64,000 bases of DNA from Lachnospiraceae bacterium MD308 (GCA_010206225.2 VIQU02000003.1:96024-160023); one strand, 5' to 3'. Shown: positions 53,947-63,556, counted from the first letter of the stretch. A program made the numbers and translations. Notes: generated by a model from the letters alone, not told the origin.

Positions 53947-55249
53947 CGTTAGTCTCCCCGTCCTGTAAATCCGTATTCTCAGTGTCCTGTACTTCCATAT
54001 CCTCTCCGTCCGTACTATTATCCTGTGTCTCAGACACTTCATCTGTATTGTTATCCTGCGTACCCGGCGCTCCTCCCGCTTCCTCTTCCTGCGTTCCCGA
54101 AGCAGCCGGCAGACTCAGCACTTTTGAAAGATACGTGTCTGTCACAAAAGAATTGCCGTTGTACAAGAATAATATACTTGTAAATTTTGCCTTCTGCATA
54201 ATCTCCTGTATATTCCCCTCATAAATGGACGCATCCACCGCAACGATCTCCCTGTAATACGGCGCCAGAAACGGAATCAGACAATTGGCATAGGAATCTT
54301 TGAAAATCAACAAACGGTCCGTAGTATCAGCCGTCGTCTTAATATCAAGCATTCCCGCATTTCCGCCTAAGAACAAGGAATATTTATCTTCCTTTTCCAG
54401 CTTCGCACTGTCATAAAGAGTCGCATACTTTTTACCTGTATCCATATCGGTCATAAGTATTTTAACGCTGTCTTTTATATTTTTCGGGGCATAGATTGTG
54501 ACCGAATCTTCATACCCCTTTCCATATCCGCTTTTTTTGGCCAGCGAACCGATAAAATCATTATTGACCACGTAAGGAGTTAGTTCCGGCGCTCTGGACG
54601 TATCAAGCCCCATCGCTGCCGCAAGCGCCTCATAACCATAAAACGCCCCGAGAGACGTCCAGTTGTTATCCGTCCGGTAATAGAGCTCCTCATCGCTGTG
54701 TTTTAAAAGAGCCTTGCTCACTTCTATCCAGTTTATCCCTGCTCCAAGCTTCTCCTTGATATCGTCGAACTGCTTTTTCTGATCTCTGCCGACAGCATAC
54801 GCAGGAAGCTTCTCTGGTTGAATATACGCCGCGTTCGGTGCAAGCATTACATACACAGGAATCTGATAATAAGTTCCTGCAAGCTCCTGAATCTTTCGGA
54901 TATTTTCTTCCATGGCCCTCTCATCAGGTGCGGCGATCTCTTCCAGAAGATACTTTTTATTCCCTTTGTAGATACCTTCAGATTCCCTTTTTCCAAACAT
55001 CGTCTGCACGGAAAAATTCAGCCCCTTAAATGCTCCTCTTCCCCAAAAACGTTCCGTAAAGTAATTCCCGTAGTCCTCCATATAACTGCCATCTAACAAT
55101 GACTTCGGAGTAATTCTTGGCTTCACCGCCTTTTTATTTCCCAAAATCAGATTAAAAAGGCACAGTATAATAAGCACCCCTAAGAACACAAGGGCTGTGA
55201 TCTGCTTTGTATACACCTTTTTCTTCTTTCTTTTCTGTGACTGTTCCAT
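53933..55249 (-). CDS. DHHW-family cell-surface protein (AlgX/AlgJ-like fold)
   Basis: Membrane-anchored extracytoplasmic protein of 438 residues. It has a basic start, one membrane helix (about 17-37), then a fold with YRTDNNWTSLGAFYGYEAL near residue 205, corresponding to the DHHW/SGNH active-site region found in proteins partnered with MBOAT acyltransferases. The C-terminal 60 residues are low-complexity, with repeated TQDNNT/TQDNST and acidic runs. ATG 55249 follows AGGAG. It follows the MBOAT gene by 93 bp, which supports a shared role in surface polysaccharide modification (inference). Confidence 0.8.
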   Translation of the reverse strand: MEQSQKRKKKKVYTKQITALVFLGVLIILCLFNLILGNKKAVKPRITPKSLLDGSYMEDYGNYFTERFWGRGAFKGLNFSVQTMFGKRESEGIYKGNKKYLLEEIAAPDERAMEENIRKIQELAGTYYQIPVYVMLAPNAAYIQPEKLPAYAVGRDQKKQFDDIKEKLGAGINWIEVSKALLKHSDEELYYRTDNNWTSLGAFYGYEALAAAMGLDTSRAPELTPYVVNNDFIGSLAKKSGYGKGYEDSVTIYAPKNIKDSVKILMTDMDTGKKYATLYDSAKLEKEDKYSLFLGGNAGMLDIKTTADTTDRLLIFKDSYANCLIPFLAPYYREIVAVDASIYEGNIQEIMQKAKFTSILFLYNGNSFVTDTYLSKVLSLPAASGTQEEEAGGAPGTQDNNTDEVSETQDNSTDGEDMEVQDTENTDLQDGETNDETE

Positions 55250-55342
55250 GCTAAAACTCCTATATATGATCTGAATATCATAACTTCGCATCTGCCGGCG
55301 GCACACAGGCAGATGACCAGTCCGGACTCATTGACATAGTAA

Positions 55343-56734
55343 TTAAAAATATAAGAATCCACTCCCGGATTCTGAAACAATTCCAGCAAGACATAATAGA
55401 AATAACACTACGTATACGATACAATTCAGTACGACCTGCCACCGCCTGCCGCCGCGAAGCATTCTCTCATAGATATGCTGTGCCAGCGGCATAGAAAAAA
55501 ATACTGCCAGTATCCATAGCATGCTGTAATCCGTCATGACATCAATTGCTCCCGCATTGATAAAACCGCCGCCCCCGCCTGTAAACATATACCGCAGATA
55601 GGAAAATGCCCCGCCTGCAGATGAACTGAAAAAGAACACCCAGCTTATCATCACGAACAACATCGTAAAAAACCAACGAAGACCTTTCGGCACTCTTTTA
55701 AGTTCCTCACCCAGCGCAAATCCTTCCACATATAGCAGCACCGCAAAATAAATTCCCCATATTACAAATGTTCCGCTTATCCCGTGCCACAGACCAATCA
55801 AAAGCCATGTAATCAGCAAGCTTAAGAAACCCATCGTACCGCCCGGATTCCCGCCGCACAGCGGGAGATAGACGTAGGAACAGAACCATTTCCACAAAGT
55901 AGCCATCCATCTGCTCCAAAAATCCATGATTCCCGTTGACAGGTACGGATAGTTCACATTCACCGGCAATTCAAACCCAAGCATCCTCGAAAGCCCCGCC
56001 GCCATATCACAATACCCTCCAAACGTGAAGTAAATCCGCAATGCAAATGCCACGCAGCCAAGCCATGCACTTACTACCGACATCTGTCCCGCCGGCAGCG
56101 CCTGAATCGTCTCGAATACCATCTCCATCCCATTCCCAAAGATCACTTTCTCAGATAATCCCCTCAGAAAAAGAAGTATGCCATCCGAAATCTTCCCCAG
56201 AGACAATTTGCGATTTTCGAGCTGTTTTTCAAACTCGGCCGCAGACACAAGAGGTCCTGCGATAATCTTCGGATACATCACAATCTGAGCAGTAAATTTT
56301 ACAATATCTTTTTGCGGACTTATCTCTTCTCTGTAAATGTCGATAATATAAGCAATATTCTGAAGCATAAAAAAGGAAATGCCGACTGGCACAAGAAAAT
56401 AACGGCTGTCTGCTATGTCATTCCCTGTCATCTCCAAAAACTGCCCGATATATCTGCCGATGAAAAGCAAGGCAATATCCGCTCCAACCGCAATCATCAT
56501 AATATTTTTGGCGCGTTTCCTGCGCCCGAGATTTTTTCCTATAAGCTCTCCGCCCGCATAATTCCATACAACAGACACAAGCAGGAACAAGGCGTGCACT
56601 ACCCCGCCCCACGCATAAAAGAGTATACTGACTAAAACCAGCGTCAGATTTTTAAACTTCGCTGGAGTAACATAATACAATATGAATGAAACCGGTAAAA
56701 AAGCAAATAGAAATATCGTACTGTCAAATGTCAT
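55343..56734 (-). CDS. MBOAT-family membrane O-acyltransferase (AlgI/DltB-like)
   Basis: Membrane enzyme expected to transfer an acetyl or other acyl group across the membrane onto a polysaccharide or teichoic acid. The 463 residues are mostly hydrophobic (about ten helices). They start FAFLPVSFILYYVTP and contain YFTFGGYCDMAAGLSRMLG and FWSRWMATLWKWFCSYVYLPL. The catalytic-site GLWHGISGTFVIWG is near residue 320. It lies 13 bp after the SGNH-like gene, so the three genes form a probable operon. Confidence 0.92.
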   Translation of the reverse strand: MTFDSTIFLFAFLPVSFILYYVTPAKFKNLTLVLVSILFYAWGGVVHALFLLVSVVWNYAGGELIGKNLGRRKRAKNIMMIAVGADIALLFIGRYIGQFLEMTGNDIADSRYFLVPVGISFFMLQNIAYIIDIYREEISPQKDIVKFTAQIVMYPKIIAGPLVSAAEFEKQLENRKLSLGKISDGILLFLRGLSEKVIFGNGMEMVFETIQALPAGQMSVVSAWLGCVAFALRIYFTFGGYCDMAAGLSRMLGFELPVNVNYPYLSTGIMDFWSRWMATLWKWFCSYVYLPLCGGNPGGTMGFLSLLITWLLIGLWHGISGTFVIWGIYFAVLLYVEGFALGEELKRVPKGLRWFFTMLFVMISWVFFFSSSAGGAFSYLRYMFTGGGGGFINAGAIDVMTDYSMLWILAVFFSMPLAQHIYERMLRGGRRWQVVLNCIVYVVLFLLCLAGIVSESGSGFLYF

Positions 56735-56747
56735 ACTGATCTACTCC

Positions 56748-57545
56748 TTAAAGCTGCGCCACCTCCACCGCACGTTTGATCCACGCGGTATAGTATTTCT
56801 GTCTCATCCGTTTTCCGTCGTCCTTATAACAATCTTCCTTCACAAGTTCACGATTATCTACAAACACAACTCCCGCTTCTTTACAGACTTCCTGCAGACG
56901 CTCATTATATTCCGGTATATCCCTGAGCCCTTCTGCTTCTTCAATTGCCTTTTGCTGCACCGGAAGGATGCTGTTCACATAAATCTTCGTATCCGGGAGC
57001 TTCTCCTGTACCTGCTCTAAAAATGCCGCGTAATCTTCTTCAAAAATAGCCGCACTCCCATTCTCAAGTGCCGCATCATTCACGCCCAGCAGCAAAAAAA
57101 GAACCTCCGGTTTTTTCGCCGCCGCCTCCTCAAGATTCTCTGCAACACCCGTGCCCTCAAGGTCATGTACACACGAAGACTCTCTCGCCAGCACAAAGGA
57201 TTCACCTAAAACTTCCTGCTCGTATACTCCCTGCGCGGTAAAATCTCCTAATATCAGGGCATTCTCAAACTTCTCACTGTTAGGTCTCTTGCTTCTTGCC
57301 TCCAGTTCCGCGGCTTCCGCTTCCTCAAGGGCTGTAACTTCTTTCTCCACTTCACTGACTTTTACTTTATGAAACTCCTCAAGTTTCGCAACGCCCTCTG
57401 TAATATCCGGACGGGGATTCATAGACTTAAGACCCACAACCGCCGCTCCCAAAAGAAAAAGAACGACAACTAATATGATTGCCATCTTTAAAACTATATC
57501 TTCGTTATTTTGTCTTTTATTTTTTGTCCTCTTGCTACGTGCCAT
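56748..57545 (-). CDS. SGNH-fold protein lacking catalytic Ser and His (probable pseudo-hydrolase)
   Basis: A membrane-anchored 265-residue protein: basic start, one helix (about 20-40), a coiled-coil-like Glu-rich stretch, then an SGNH fold. The block I serine motif GDS reads GDF (100-102). Block III is normal (LLLGVND). Block V, usually DGxH, reads DDGKRM with Arg at the histidine position (about 246). The absence of both residues argues for a non-catalytic role. ATG 57545 follows GGAGAGAGC. It is first of three genes with the MBOAT and DHHW genes, where such folds normally carry out acyl transfer. Confidence 0.75.
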   Translation of the reverse strand: MARSKRTKNKRQNNEDIVLKMAIILVVVLFLLGAAVVGLKSMNPRPDITEGVAKLEEFHKVKVSEVEKEVTALEEAEAAELEARSKRPNSEKFENALILGDFTAQGVYEQEVLGESFVLARESSCVHDLEGTGVAENLEEAAAKKPEVLFLLLGVNDAALENGSAAIFEEDYAAFLEQVQEKLPDTKIYVNSILPVQQKAIEEAEGLRDIPEYNERLQEVCKEAGVVFVDNRELVKEDCYKDDGKRMRQKYYTAWIKRAVEVAQL

Positions 57546-57663
57546 ATCTGCTCTCTCCAAAATAAAGCATTTATCCATATTGTACTGTTTCTGCCGATAA
57601 AAGTCAAATTATGATGCATTCTAAAGAAAAGACTGCTATAATTCTAAAGAAGGAGCGTTTACT

Positions 57664-58146
57664 ATGATTATATTAAATTTAAAAACAAAAAACTGTATGC
57701 AGCATCTTCTGCTGAAACCGACCTTTGATTCTTTCGCTCTCATAGAGGGGGAAATCACTACTTACAATACATTCCGTATCGACGGATACATCCATAAAAA
57801 TTTTTATGAAGATGCGCCTTTGAAAGACTATTCCTCGTGGGGCGACTTAAGAGAATTCTGTTTTCATATTATCCGCGGGAAACGGACGCCGTTAAATTTC
57901 CGATTTATTCTCTCTCTTCCGAAAGAAGAGTTTGAAGCTTTCCTTATAGATCAAGAGATACCTTCCCTTTCCCACTCTGATATTCAAGGATTGTATTTGA
58001 ATTTTAAATATGACGGAACAAATCTGCAGTGCATAACAGGTACTTCTCTCAACATATTCACTATGGATAAGACACTGGAAAATGTCTGGGACAATTATGC
58101 CAGAAAATTTTTCTTAAACAAGGAAATTGATTTTGAATCCCTTTAA
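57664..58146 (+). CDS. DUF5721-like protein of unknown function
   Basis: A 160-residue soluble protein resembling a small Lachnospiraceae family that I recall as DUF5721; that attribution is from memory. Its start MIILNLKTKNCMQHLLLKPTFDSFALIEGEITTYNTFRIDG and the RFILSLPKEEF segment look like an alpha/beta fold. No catalytic motif, signal or membrane helix is seen. AAGGAG lies before the ATG. It stands alone, divergent from the SGNH-like gene and followed by a strong terminator. Confidence 0.65.
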   Translation: MIILNLKTKNCMQHLLLKPTFDSFALIEGEITTYNTFRIDGYIHKNFYEDAPLKDYSSWGDLREFCFHIIRGKRTPLNFRFILSLPKEEFEAFLIDQEIPSLSHSDIQGLYLNFKYDGTNLQCITGTSLNIFTMDKTLENVWDNYARKFFLNKEIDFESL

Positions 58147-58155
58147 TATCCCTGC

Positions 58156-58189
58156 AATAAAGGCAGACATAGAAATGTCTGCCTTTATT
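58156..58189. terminator. Bidirectional terminator after the DUF5721-like gene
   Basis: AATAAAGGCAGACAT (58156-58170) and its complement (58175-58189) form a perfect 15-bp stem with the loop AGAA, between convergent genes. Confidence 0.85.
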
Positions 58190-58225
58190 ATGCATGTTTT
58201 CATTCAGCCGGTACAACTTCATTCC

Positions 58226-59152
58226 TTAATCAATCTTATATACCCACAATGATTTGATCTGATCTTTAATCTTGGAATATTTCCAAATCTTATCGCTATT
58301 CTTCTGGCTGAATGGATCGTTCACCTTCACTTTTCCATTCTTATATTTTGTCAGAACGATAAAATGTCCTTTATCAGTAAAATCGCCAGGTCCCATACTG
58401 CATATGATCGGATGTCCGGCCTTCAGCTCTTTCGCAACAAACTCTTCGGAGACGTCACCGCCGAAACAGGTAATTCCCCAATGCTTTACGCCTTTGCTCA
58501 TAAGTTCCCAATACGTGTTATTATTTTCATCAATATAGCCTTTTTTCTCGCTATACTTTGCAACCGCCGCCGGTGTAACCGAAGCTTTACCTGTCAACCC
58601 GGAAACTACCATCGATAAAGCCGTCGGGCCGCAGCCGCAGCTCGCAATATATCCTGTCCCGTAAGACACATGCCCCCAACGTTCATCCCATTGGAAAAGC
58701 TGCGGAATCTCTCCTTTTTTCAAATCGTCGCTCACAACCTCTGCGGGCGGATTGTTTTTATTCTCCACAAAATGCTCTACAAAATCAATCGTCTCTTCAT
58801 TCTTTTTTAAAAGTTCTACAATATCCTTTGGATATCCGGACTGTCTCGCCTCTTCTCTGACGCGCTTCACTCTCTCCTGCGGCGTCTCGTTATCCGCCAC
58901 TGTACTGATGGCAGACTCTTCCATCTTCTTTGCAGCCGCTTCGGATACTTGTTCCTTCCGCTCCGTCTTCGTATCATCTACAGCGGCATCCACTTTTTTC
59001 TTCTCTTCCGCGGCTTTTGAATTATATGTCACAACAAGTCCGACCAGCAAAACAGCCAAAACACCACACAAATAAAGCTGTCTTTTTACCTGCTGTCTTC
59101 TTCTCCTGTTCCTTATTCTCTGGCGTTCTCTAGGTGTAATATGCTCTCTCAT
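58226..59152 (-). CDS. Membrane-anchored C39-like (papain-fold) peptidase domain protein
   Basis: Predicted cysteine peptidase on the cell surface. The 308 residues start with a basic segment, one membrane helix (about 26-45) and a charged linker. They end in a C39-type domain with the active cysteine in SCGCGPTALSMV near residue 160, the histidine in DKGHFIVLTKYKNGKV near 255 and the aspartate in VKVNDPFSQ. The linker between anchor and domain is about 100 residues, Lys/Glu-rich. A substrate is not evident; no bacteriocin gene or ABC exporter is near. Confidence 0.85.
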   Translation of the reverse strand: MREHITPRERQRIRNRRRRQQVKRQLYLCGVLAVLLVGLVVTYNSKAAEEKKKVDAAVDDTKTERKEQVSEAAAKKMEESAISTVADNETPQERVKRVREEARQSGYPKDIVELLKKNEETIDFVEHFVENKNNPPAEVVSDDLKKGEIPQLFQWDERWGHVSYGTGYIASCGCGPTALSMVVSGLTGKASVTPAAVAKYSEKKGYIDENNNTYWELMSKGVKHWGITCFGGDVSEEFVAKELKAGHPIICSMGPGDFTDKGHFIVLTKYKNGKVKVNDPFSQKNSDKIWKYSKIKDQIKSLWVYKID

Positions 59153-59334
59153 ATCATCTTCCTCTCCTGCTCGCAGTTATTATACAATATACCTTTCCCG
59201 AATACAACTTCTAAAACTTATAATATTCTTAATTTTTCTCATGGTTCCTTTCACCATCCAAACCCATTTTCTTGCCATTTATCTCACTGTGTGCTATATT
59301 TTTATGTAAACATATTAGGGAGGCGTTAATTATT

Positions 59335-60096
59335 ATGGTAAATACTTGGGATATTACAATTCCAGAGCTGACAGAAGACGAGAAAAGAAAAGCTTACATA
59401 TATCTTCCCGAAGCCTACACGAATGAAACCGCAAAAAAGTATCCTGTCCTCTATATGTTCGACGGGCACAATGTGTTTTTTGATTCCCATGCAACTTATG
59501 GAAAAAGCTGGGGAATGAAGGAATATATGGATTTCACAGGAACTCCGCTTATTATCGTTGCAATAGAATGCAATCACAGCCCGGACTTCGGACGGCTTAA
59601 GGAATACTCGCCCTTTGATTTTTCCGATCCTCAATTTGGAAAGATTACCGGAAAAGGCTGCATTACAATGGACTGGTTTGTGAATACACTGAAACCGGGG
59701 ATCGACAAAAAGTACCGCACTCTGTCCGGCAGAGAGCACACTTTTATTGCCGGGAGTTCTATGGGAGGACTTATGAGCCTATACGCAGTCCTGAAATACA
59801 ACCACATTTTTTCAAGAGCAGGCGCTCTCTCCCCTTCCCTTTGGACGGATTCTCACGCAATCGAGAGATTGATCCGTACCTCTTTTATAAAAAAGGATAC
59901 CGTTATCTATATGGACTACGGCGAGGAAGAGCTGAACTCTCATTCCGGCATGCGCCGGACATTTCGGCAGACGATTGATCTTTTGTCGGACAGGCATATT
60001 CTCCTGACCAGCCGAATCGTACCCGGAGGAACCCATTGTGAAGCGAGCTGGGAAAAACAGCTTCCGTTTCTCATTCACACACTGATGTATCAATAG
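59335..60096 (+). CDS. Alpha/beta-hydrolase esterase (esterase D/enterochelin-esterase-like)
   Basis: A 253-residue serine hydrolase. It starts MVNTWDITIPELTEDEKRKAYIYLPEAYTNETAKKYPVLYMFDGHNVFFD, the putative-esterase opening. The nucleophile is Ser142 in AGSSMGGLMSLY; an aspartate candidate lies in DTVIYMDYG; the histidine is in PGGTHCEASWEKQLP. The ATG at 59335 is used (GGGAGG upstream) since residues before it resemble no family sequence. First of three same-strand genes (gap 15 bp to the next). A siderophore or ester substrate is possible, but none is shown. Confidence 0.88.
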   Translation: MVNTWDITIPELTEDEKRKAYIYLPEAYTNETAKKYPVLYMFDGHNVFFDSHATYGKSWGMKEYMDFTGTPLIIVAIECNHSPDFGRLKEYSPFDFSDPQFGKITGKGCITMDWFVNTLKPGIDKKYRTLSGREHTFIAGSSMGGLMSLYAVLKYNHIFSRAGALSPSLWTDSHAIERLIRTSFIKKDTVIYMDYGEEELNSHSGMRRTFRQTIDLLSDRHILLTSRIVPGGTHCEASWEKQLPFLIHTLMYQ

Positions 60097-60111
60097 AGGA
60101 AAGGCGATAAT

Positions 60112-60870
60112 ATGAAGACAGAATATTTCAAAGAATACAGCACCGCACTTATGCGCGATATGGAATTTAAAAGATACGGACATGCCGGAAGGCCCGTAAT
60201 ATTCATCCCTTGTCAGGACGGACGATTCTATGATTTTGAAAATTTTAAGATGACCGATGCCTGGGCGCCGTGGATTGATTCCGGAAAAGTCACGGTTTTT
60301 TCCATTGACACCATAGATAAAGAGACATGGTCGAATAAGTGGGATGATCCCCGCAGACGCATCTGCCGCTACGAGGACTGGATCCGTTATATTACGGACG
60401 AACTGGTTCCGCATGTGCGGTCAATCACAAATGAACACAACGGATGGGAAGGATATCCCGGCATTATAGTCACCGGCTGCAGCCTTGGCGCCACCCATGC
60501 CGCCAATCTGTTCTTCCGCAGGCCAGACCTGTTCGACGGACTGCTGGCACTAAGCGGAATCTATACAGCAGAATATGGATTTGATTACTATATGGACGGT
60601 CTTGTTTACAACAACTCTCCGCTGCATTTTCTTCCGAATATGCCGAAAGACCACCCTTATATCAGCCTGTATAACCTTAAAAAAGCAATTATCTGTGTAG
60701 GCTTAGGACCGTGGGAGGTTCCAGATTCCACGAGACAGCTCCATCATATCCTGATGGACAAAGGCATCCATGCGTGGGTTGACTATTGGGGATACGACTG
60801 TGCCCATGACTGGTGCTGGTGGCAGAAGCAGGTAGATTATTTCGTTCCGTATCTTCTGGGCGAAAAATAA
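60112..60870 (+). CDS. Second alpha/beta-hydrolase esterase of the cluster
   Basis: A 252-residue serine hydrolase, distinct from its neighbour. The nucleophile is Ser124 in TGCSLGATHAANLFF; a histidine in GYDCAHDWCWWQKQVDYF lies near the C-terminus. The central FFRRPDLFDGLLALSGIYT is typical of the esterase fold. AGGAAAGGCG precedes ATG 60112. It lies 15 bp after the first esterase and 31 bp before the ATP-grasp gene. Confidence 0.86.
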   Translation: MKTEYFKEYSTALMRDMEFKRYGHAGRPVIFIPCQDGRFYDFENFKMTDAWAPWIDSGKVTVFSIDTIDKETWSNKWDDPRRRICRYEDWIRYITDELVPHVRSITNEHNGWEGYPGIIVTGCSLGATHAANLFFRRPDLFDGLLALSGIYTAEYGFDYYMDGLVYNNSPLHFLPNMPKDHPYISLYNLKKAIICVGLGPWEVPDSTRQLHHILMDKGIHAWVDYWGYDCAHDWCWWQKQVDYFVPYLLGEK

Positions 60871-60901
60871 CATTTCAAACAAATACTAAGGAGAATCCCT
60901 T

Positions 60902-62098
60902 ATGAAAAACTTTATTTTTATATCCCCTAATTTCCCTACGAACTACTGGATATTCTGCAGGGAACTAAAAAACAATGGCATCAATGTGCTCGGCATCGGT
61001 GACCAGCCCTATGATGAATTATCCGACGACTTAAAAAGAAGCTTAAATGAATATTACAAAGTAAATAGTCTGGAAAATTATGAGGAAGTATACAGAAGCG
61101 TTGCATTTCTTATATACAAGCACGGTAAGATCGACTGGCTGGAATCCAACAATGAATACTGGCTGGAGCGCGACGCAAAACTGCGCACGGAATTTCACAT
61201 CACAACAGGTTTTGGAACCGAGGATATCCCGCGTATCAAATTCAAATCTAGAATGAAGGAATACTATCAGAAAGCCGGCATTCCCGTTGCCCGCTATTGT
61301 ATGGCTGACACGTTGGAAACCTGCCAGAAATTCGTTGCCGACGCCGGTTATCCGGTTGTCGCAAAGCCTGACAACGGCGTAGGCGCCAGCCATACTTATA
61401 AGCTTAAAAACAACGAAGAACTGGAGCGCTTCTTTATGAGAAAGCTGCCCGGCATCCCCTATATTATGGAAGAATTTATCGATGCCGAAGTAAATTCCTA
61501 CGATGCCATCATTGACTCTAATGGTAATCCGATGTTTGAGACCGGCAATGTCACTCCCGACTCCATCATGGATATCGTAAATAACGAAGACAACTCCATT
61601 TACTACATTGTCAAGAATCTTCCCGAAGATGTAAGGAAGGCAGGACGGGCGACGGTGGAAAGCTTCGGAGTAAAAAGCCGTTTCGTCCATTTTGAATTTT
61701 TCCGTCTTTTGAAACCTCATAAAGGCCTCGGAAAAAAAGGAGACGTGATCGCCCTCGAAGTAAATATGCGCCCCTGCGGCGGCTTCACGCCAGATATGAT
61801 CAATTTCAGCCACAATACCAACGTGTATAAAATTTGGGCGGACATGATTGCCTATGACCGTTCCACCATGCCGAAAGGCAGGAACGAATACTGTGCTTAC
61901 GCCGGACGGCGCGACGGCAAAAAATTCGTATTGAGCCATGAAGAGATACTGGAAAAATACAAGGCTAATATCCGAATGCAGGGCCGTATCCCAGACGTTC
62001 TTGCCGGAGCCATGGGAAACCAGATGTATGTCGCAACCTTCTCGTCAAAAACAAAAATGAATGCATTTTATGACGATATGTTAAAATGTGAAGAATAA
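60902..62098 (+). CDS. ATP-grasp ligase-like enzyme
   Basis: ATP-dependent carboxylate-amine (or thiol) ligase fold, 398 residues. The N-terminal preATP-grasp part begins MKNFIFISPNFPTNYW. The ATP-binding lysine and glycine loop are in VVAKPDNGVGASHTYKL (about 152-168), EEFIDAEVNSYDA lies near 190, and the metal ligands are in ALEVNMRPCGG (Glu286, Asn288). Such enzymes make amide bonds in amino acid, peptide or cofactor synthesis. The order esterase-esterase-ATP-grasp on one strand suggests one pathway, but I cannot name it. It ends five bases before the end of the convergent dtd. Confidence 0.85.
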   Translation: MKNFIFISPNFPTNYWIFCRELKNNGINVLGIGDQPYDELSDDLKRSLNEYYKVNSLENYEEVYRSVAFLIYKHGKIDWLESNNEYWLERDAKLRTEFHITTGFGTEDIPRIKFKSRMKEYYQKAGIPVARYCMADTLETCQKFVADAGYPVVAKPDNGVGASHTYKLKNNEELERFFMRKLPGIPYIMEEFIDAEVNSYDAIIDSNGNPMFETGNVTPDSIMDIVNNEDNSIYYIVKNLPEDVRKAGRATVESFGVKSRFVHFEFFRLLKPHKGLGKKGDVIALEVNMRPCGGFTPDMINFSHNTNVYKIWADMIAYDRSTMPKGRNEYCAYAGRRDGKKFVLSHEEILEKYKANIRMQGRIPDVLAGAMGNQMYVATFSSKTKMNAFYDDMLKCEE

Positions 62099-62103
62099 TA
62101 CCA

Positions 62104-62550
62104 TCACAGATTATCAGAATCCAGTATGATCGTAAACGGTCCGTCATTGATAAGACTTACCTTCATATCCGCACCAAACCGGCCCCTTTCCACGACTGAC
62201 ACCTGCTCCTTACATTTGCTGATAATATATTCATACAGATCCGATGCCATATCCGGCGCCCCTGCTTCGATAAAGCTGGGGCGGTTCCCTTTCCTGCAAT
62301 TCGCATAGAGGGTAAACTGGGATATCAAAAGAAGCTCTCCCCCAACACTTTCCAGCGACAGATTTGTCTTTCCCTGTTCGTCCTCAAAAATACGGAGCCC
62401 CAGCATCTTTTTCACCATCTTATCGGCAATCTCTTTTGTATCGGAATCGCAGACGCCGACCAACACCATAAAGCCCCTTCCAATCTTTCCCAATATCTCA
62501 CCGTCTGCCTTCACTTCACTTTCCGCCACTCTCTGAACCACAAATCTCAT
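62104..62550 (-). CDS. dtd: D-aminoacyl-tRNA deacylase
   Basis: Removes D-amino acids (and glycine from tRNA-Ala) mischarged on tRNA. The 148 residues start [50 protein letters not shown] is at about 75-91, with the catalytic cross-subunit motif NDGPFT near the end. ATG 62550 was preferred over one six codons upstream (62568) because AAAGGA lies properly before it. It follows the EamA gene by 61 bp on the same strand. Confidence 0.93.
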   Translation of the reverse strand: MRFVVQRVAESEVKADGEILGKIGRGFMVLVGVCDSDTKEIADKMVKKMLGLRIFEDEQGKTNLSLESVGGELLLISQFTLYANCRKGNRPSFIEAGAPDMASDLYEYIISKCKEQVSVVERGRFGADMKVSLINDGPFTIILDSDNL

Positions 62551-62611
62551 ATCATCCCATCCTTTCATTTTTCATAATATTGCTGTTTTGTGTACCCTTT
62601 ATCCTATCCTT

Positions 62612-63556
62612 CTACTGCCCTGTCATTCTCTCGCTGATTTGGCCTTGCGGCAGCTTATCTGGAAGCTGCGCCAGTATGATCGCCGCGAACATAAGTATAC
62701 ACCCCAAACCTTCTTTCGCTGTTAACTGCTGTTTTAATATCACCCACCCGGCCAGCACCGAAAAGCAGGACTCCAAACTCAAAAGGAGCGAAGCAATCGC
62801 CGGATTGACATTCTTCTGCCCTACAATCTGCAAGGTATATGCCACACCGCTTGATAACACTCCTGCATAAAGAATCGGAGCCCAGCTCTTTATGACCGCC
62901 GCCATCTGCGGTTCTTCCAGTATGAACATGGGAAGCAGCGAAAGCACCCCGCATACAAAAAACTGAATACAGGACATCTTCACCCCGTCAACCTTCGGCG
63001 AAAAATGATCGATCACTATAATGTGCATCGAAAATACCAGCGCACACAAAAACACCAGCAGGTCCCCTCTCCCGATCGTAAGCTTTTCTGTAATACAGAG
63101 AAGGTATAAGCCCGCCAGCGAAAGCACTACCGCAATCCAGACCTTTCCTCCGATCTTCTTATGTAAAAATATCCCGCACACCGGAACGATAATAATATAG
63201 CAGGCAGTTATAAATCCGGCTTTCCCCACAGTCGTATACTGAAGTCCTACCTGTTGGAGACTGCTTGCCGTAAATAAAACCACACCGCATGCAATCCCTC
63301 CCGTGATCAGATTCTTTTTTTCTTCGGGATTCCTTCCCCTTGGTTCTGAACGCTCCGACCCATTCCCGATGCGTTCCTTCGCATTTAATCTATCCAGAAG
63401 CCAGATACAGGGAAGAAGGGCAGCCGCCCCTATAAAATTCCTCACTCCATTAAAAGTAAACGGTCCCAGATGGTCCATTCCTACACTCTGAGCTACAAAT
63501 GCCGTCCCCCATATAAAAGCGGCAAGCATGAGCATCATTGCATTCCTTGGTCTCAT
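62612..63556 (-). CDS. EamA (DMT) family transporter
   Basis: Drug/metabolite transporter of the EamA superfamily, 314 residues, ten membrane helices in two similar halves. The first half carries GTAFVAQSVGMDHLGPFTFNGVRNFIGA; the second has AYTLQIVGQKNVNPAIASLLLSLESCFSVLAGW, the usual repeat. A hydrophilic stretch rich in basic and acidic residues lies after the second helix. ATG 63556 follows GAGGTGA. Substrate unknown. Confidence 0.9.
   Translation of the reverse strand: MRPRNAMMLMLAAFIWGTAFVAQSVGMDHLGPFTFNGVRNFIGAAALLPCIWLLDRLNAKERIGNGSERSEPRGRNPEEKKNLITGGIACGVVLFTASSLQQVGLQYTTVGKAGFITACYIIIVPVCGIFLHKKIGGKVWIAVVLSLAGLYLLCITEKLTIGRGDLLVFLCALVFSMHIIVIDHFSPKVDGVKMSCIQFFVCGVLSLLPMFILEEPQMAAVIKSWAPILYAGVLSSGVAYTLQIVGQKNVNPAIASLLLSLESCFSVLAGWVILKQQLTAKEGLGCILMFAAIILAQLPDKLPQGQISERMTGQ

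Noticed and set aside
57579..57663. Possible riboswitch or small RNA between the SGNH and DUF5721-like genes
   Set aside because: Only 85 bases, with no conserved motif or terminator; it is ordinary divergent promoter space.
61043..61939. 298-codon frame antisense to the ATP-grasp gene
   Set aside because: The plus-strand frame has recognisable motifs and a good start; the antisense one has none.
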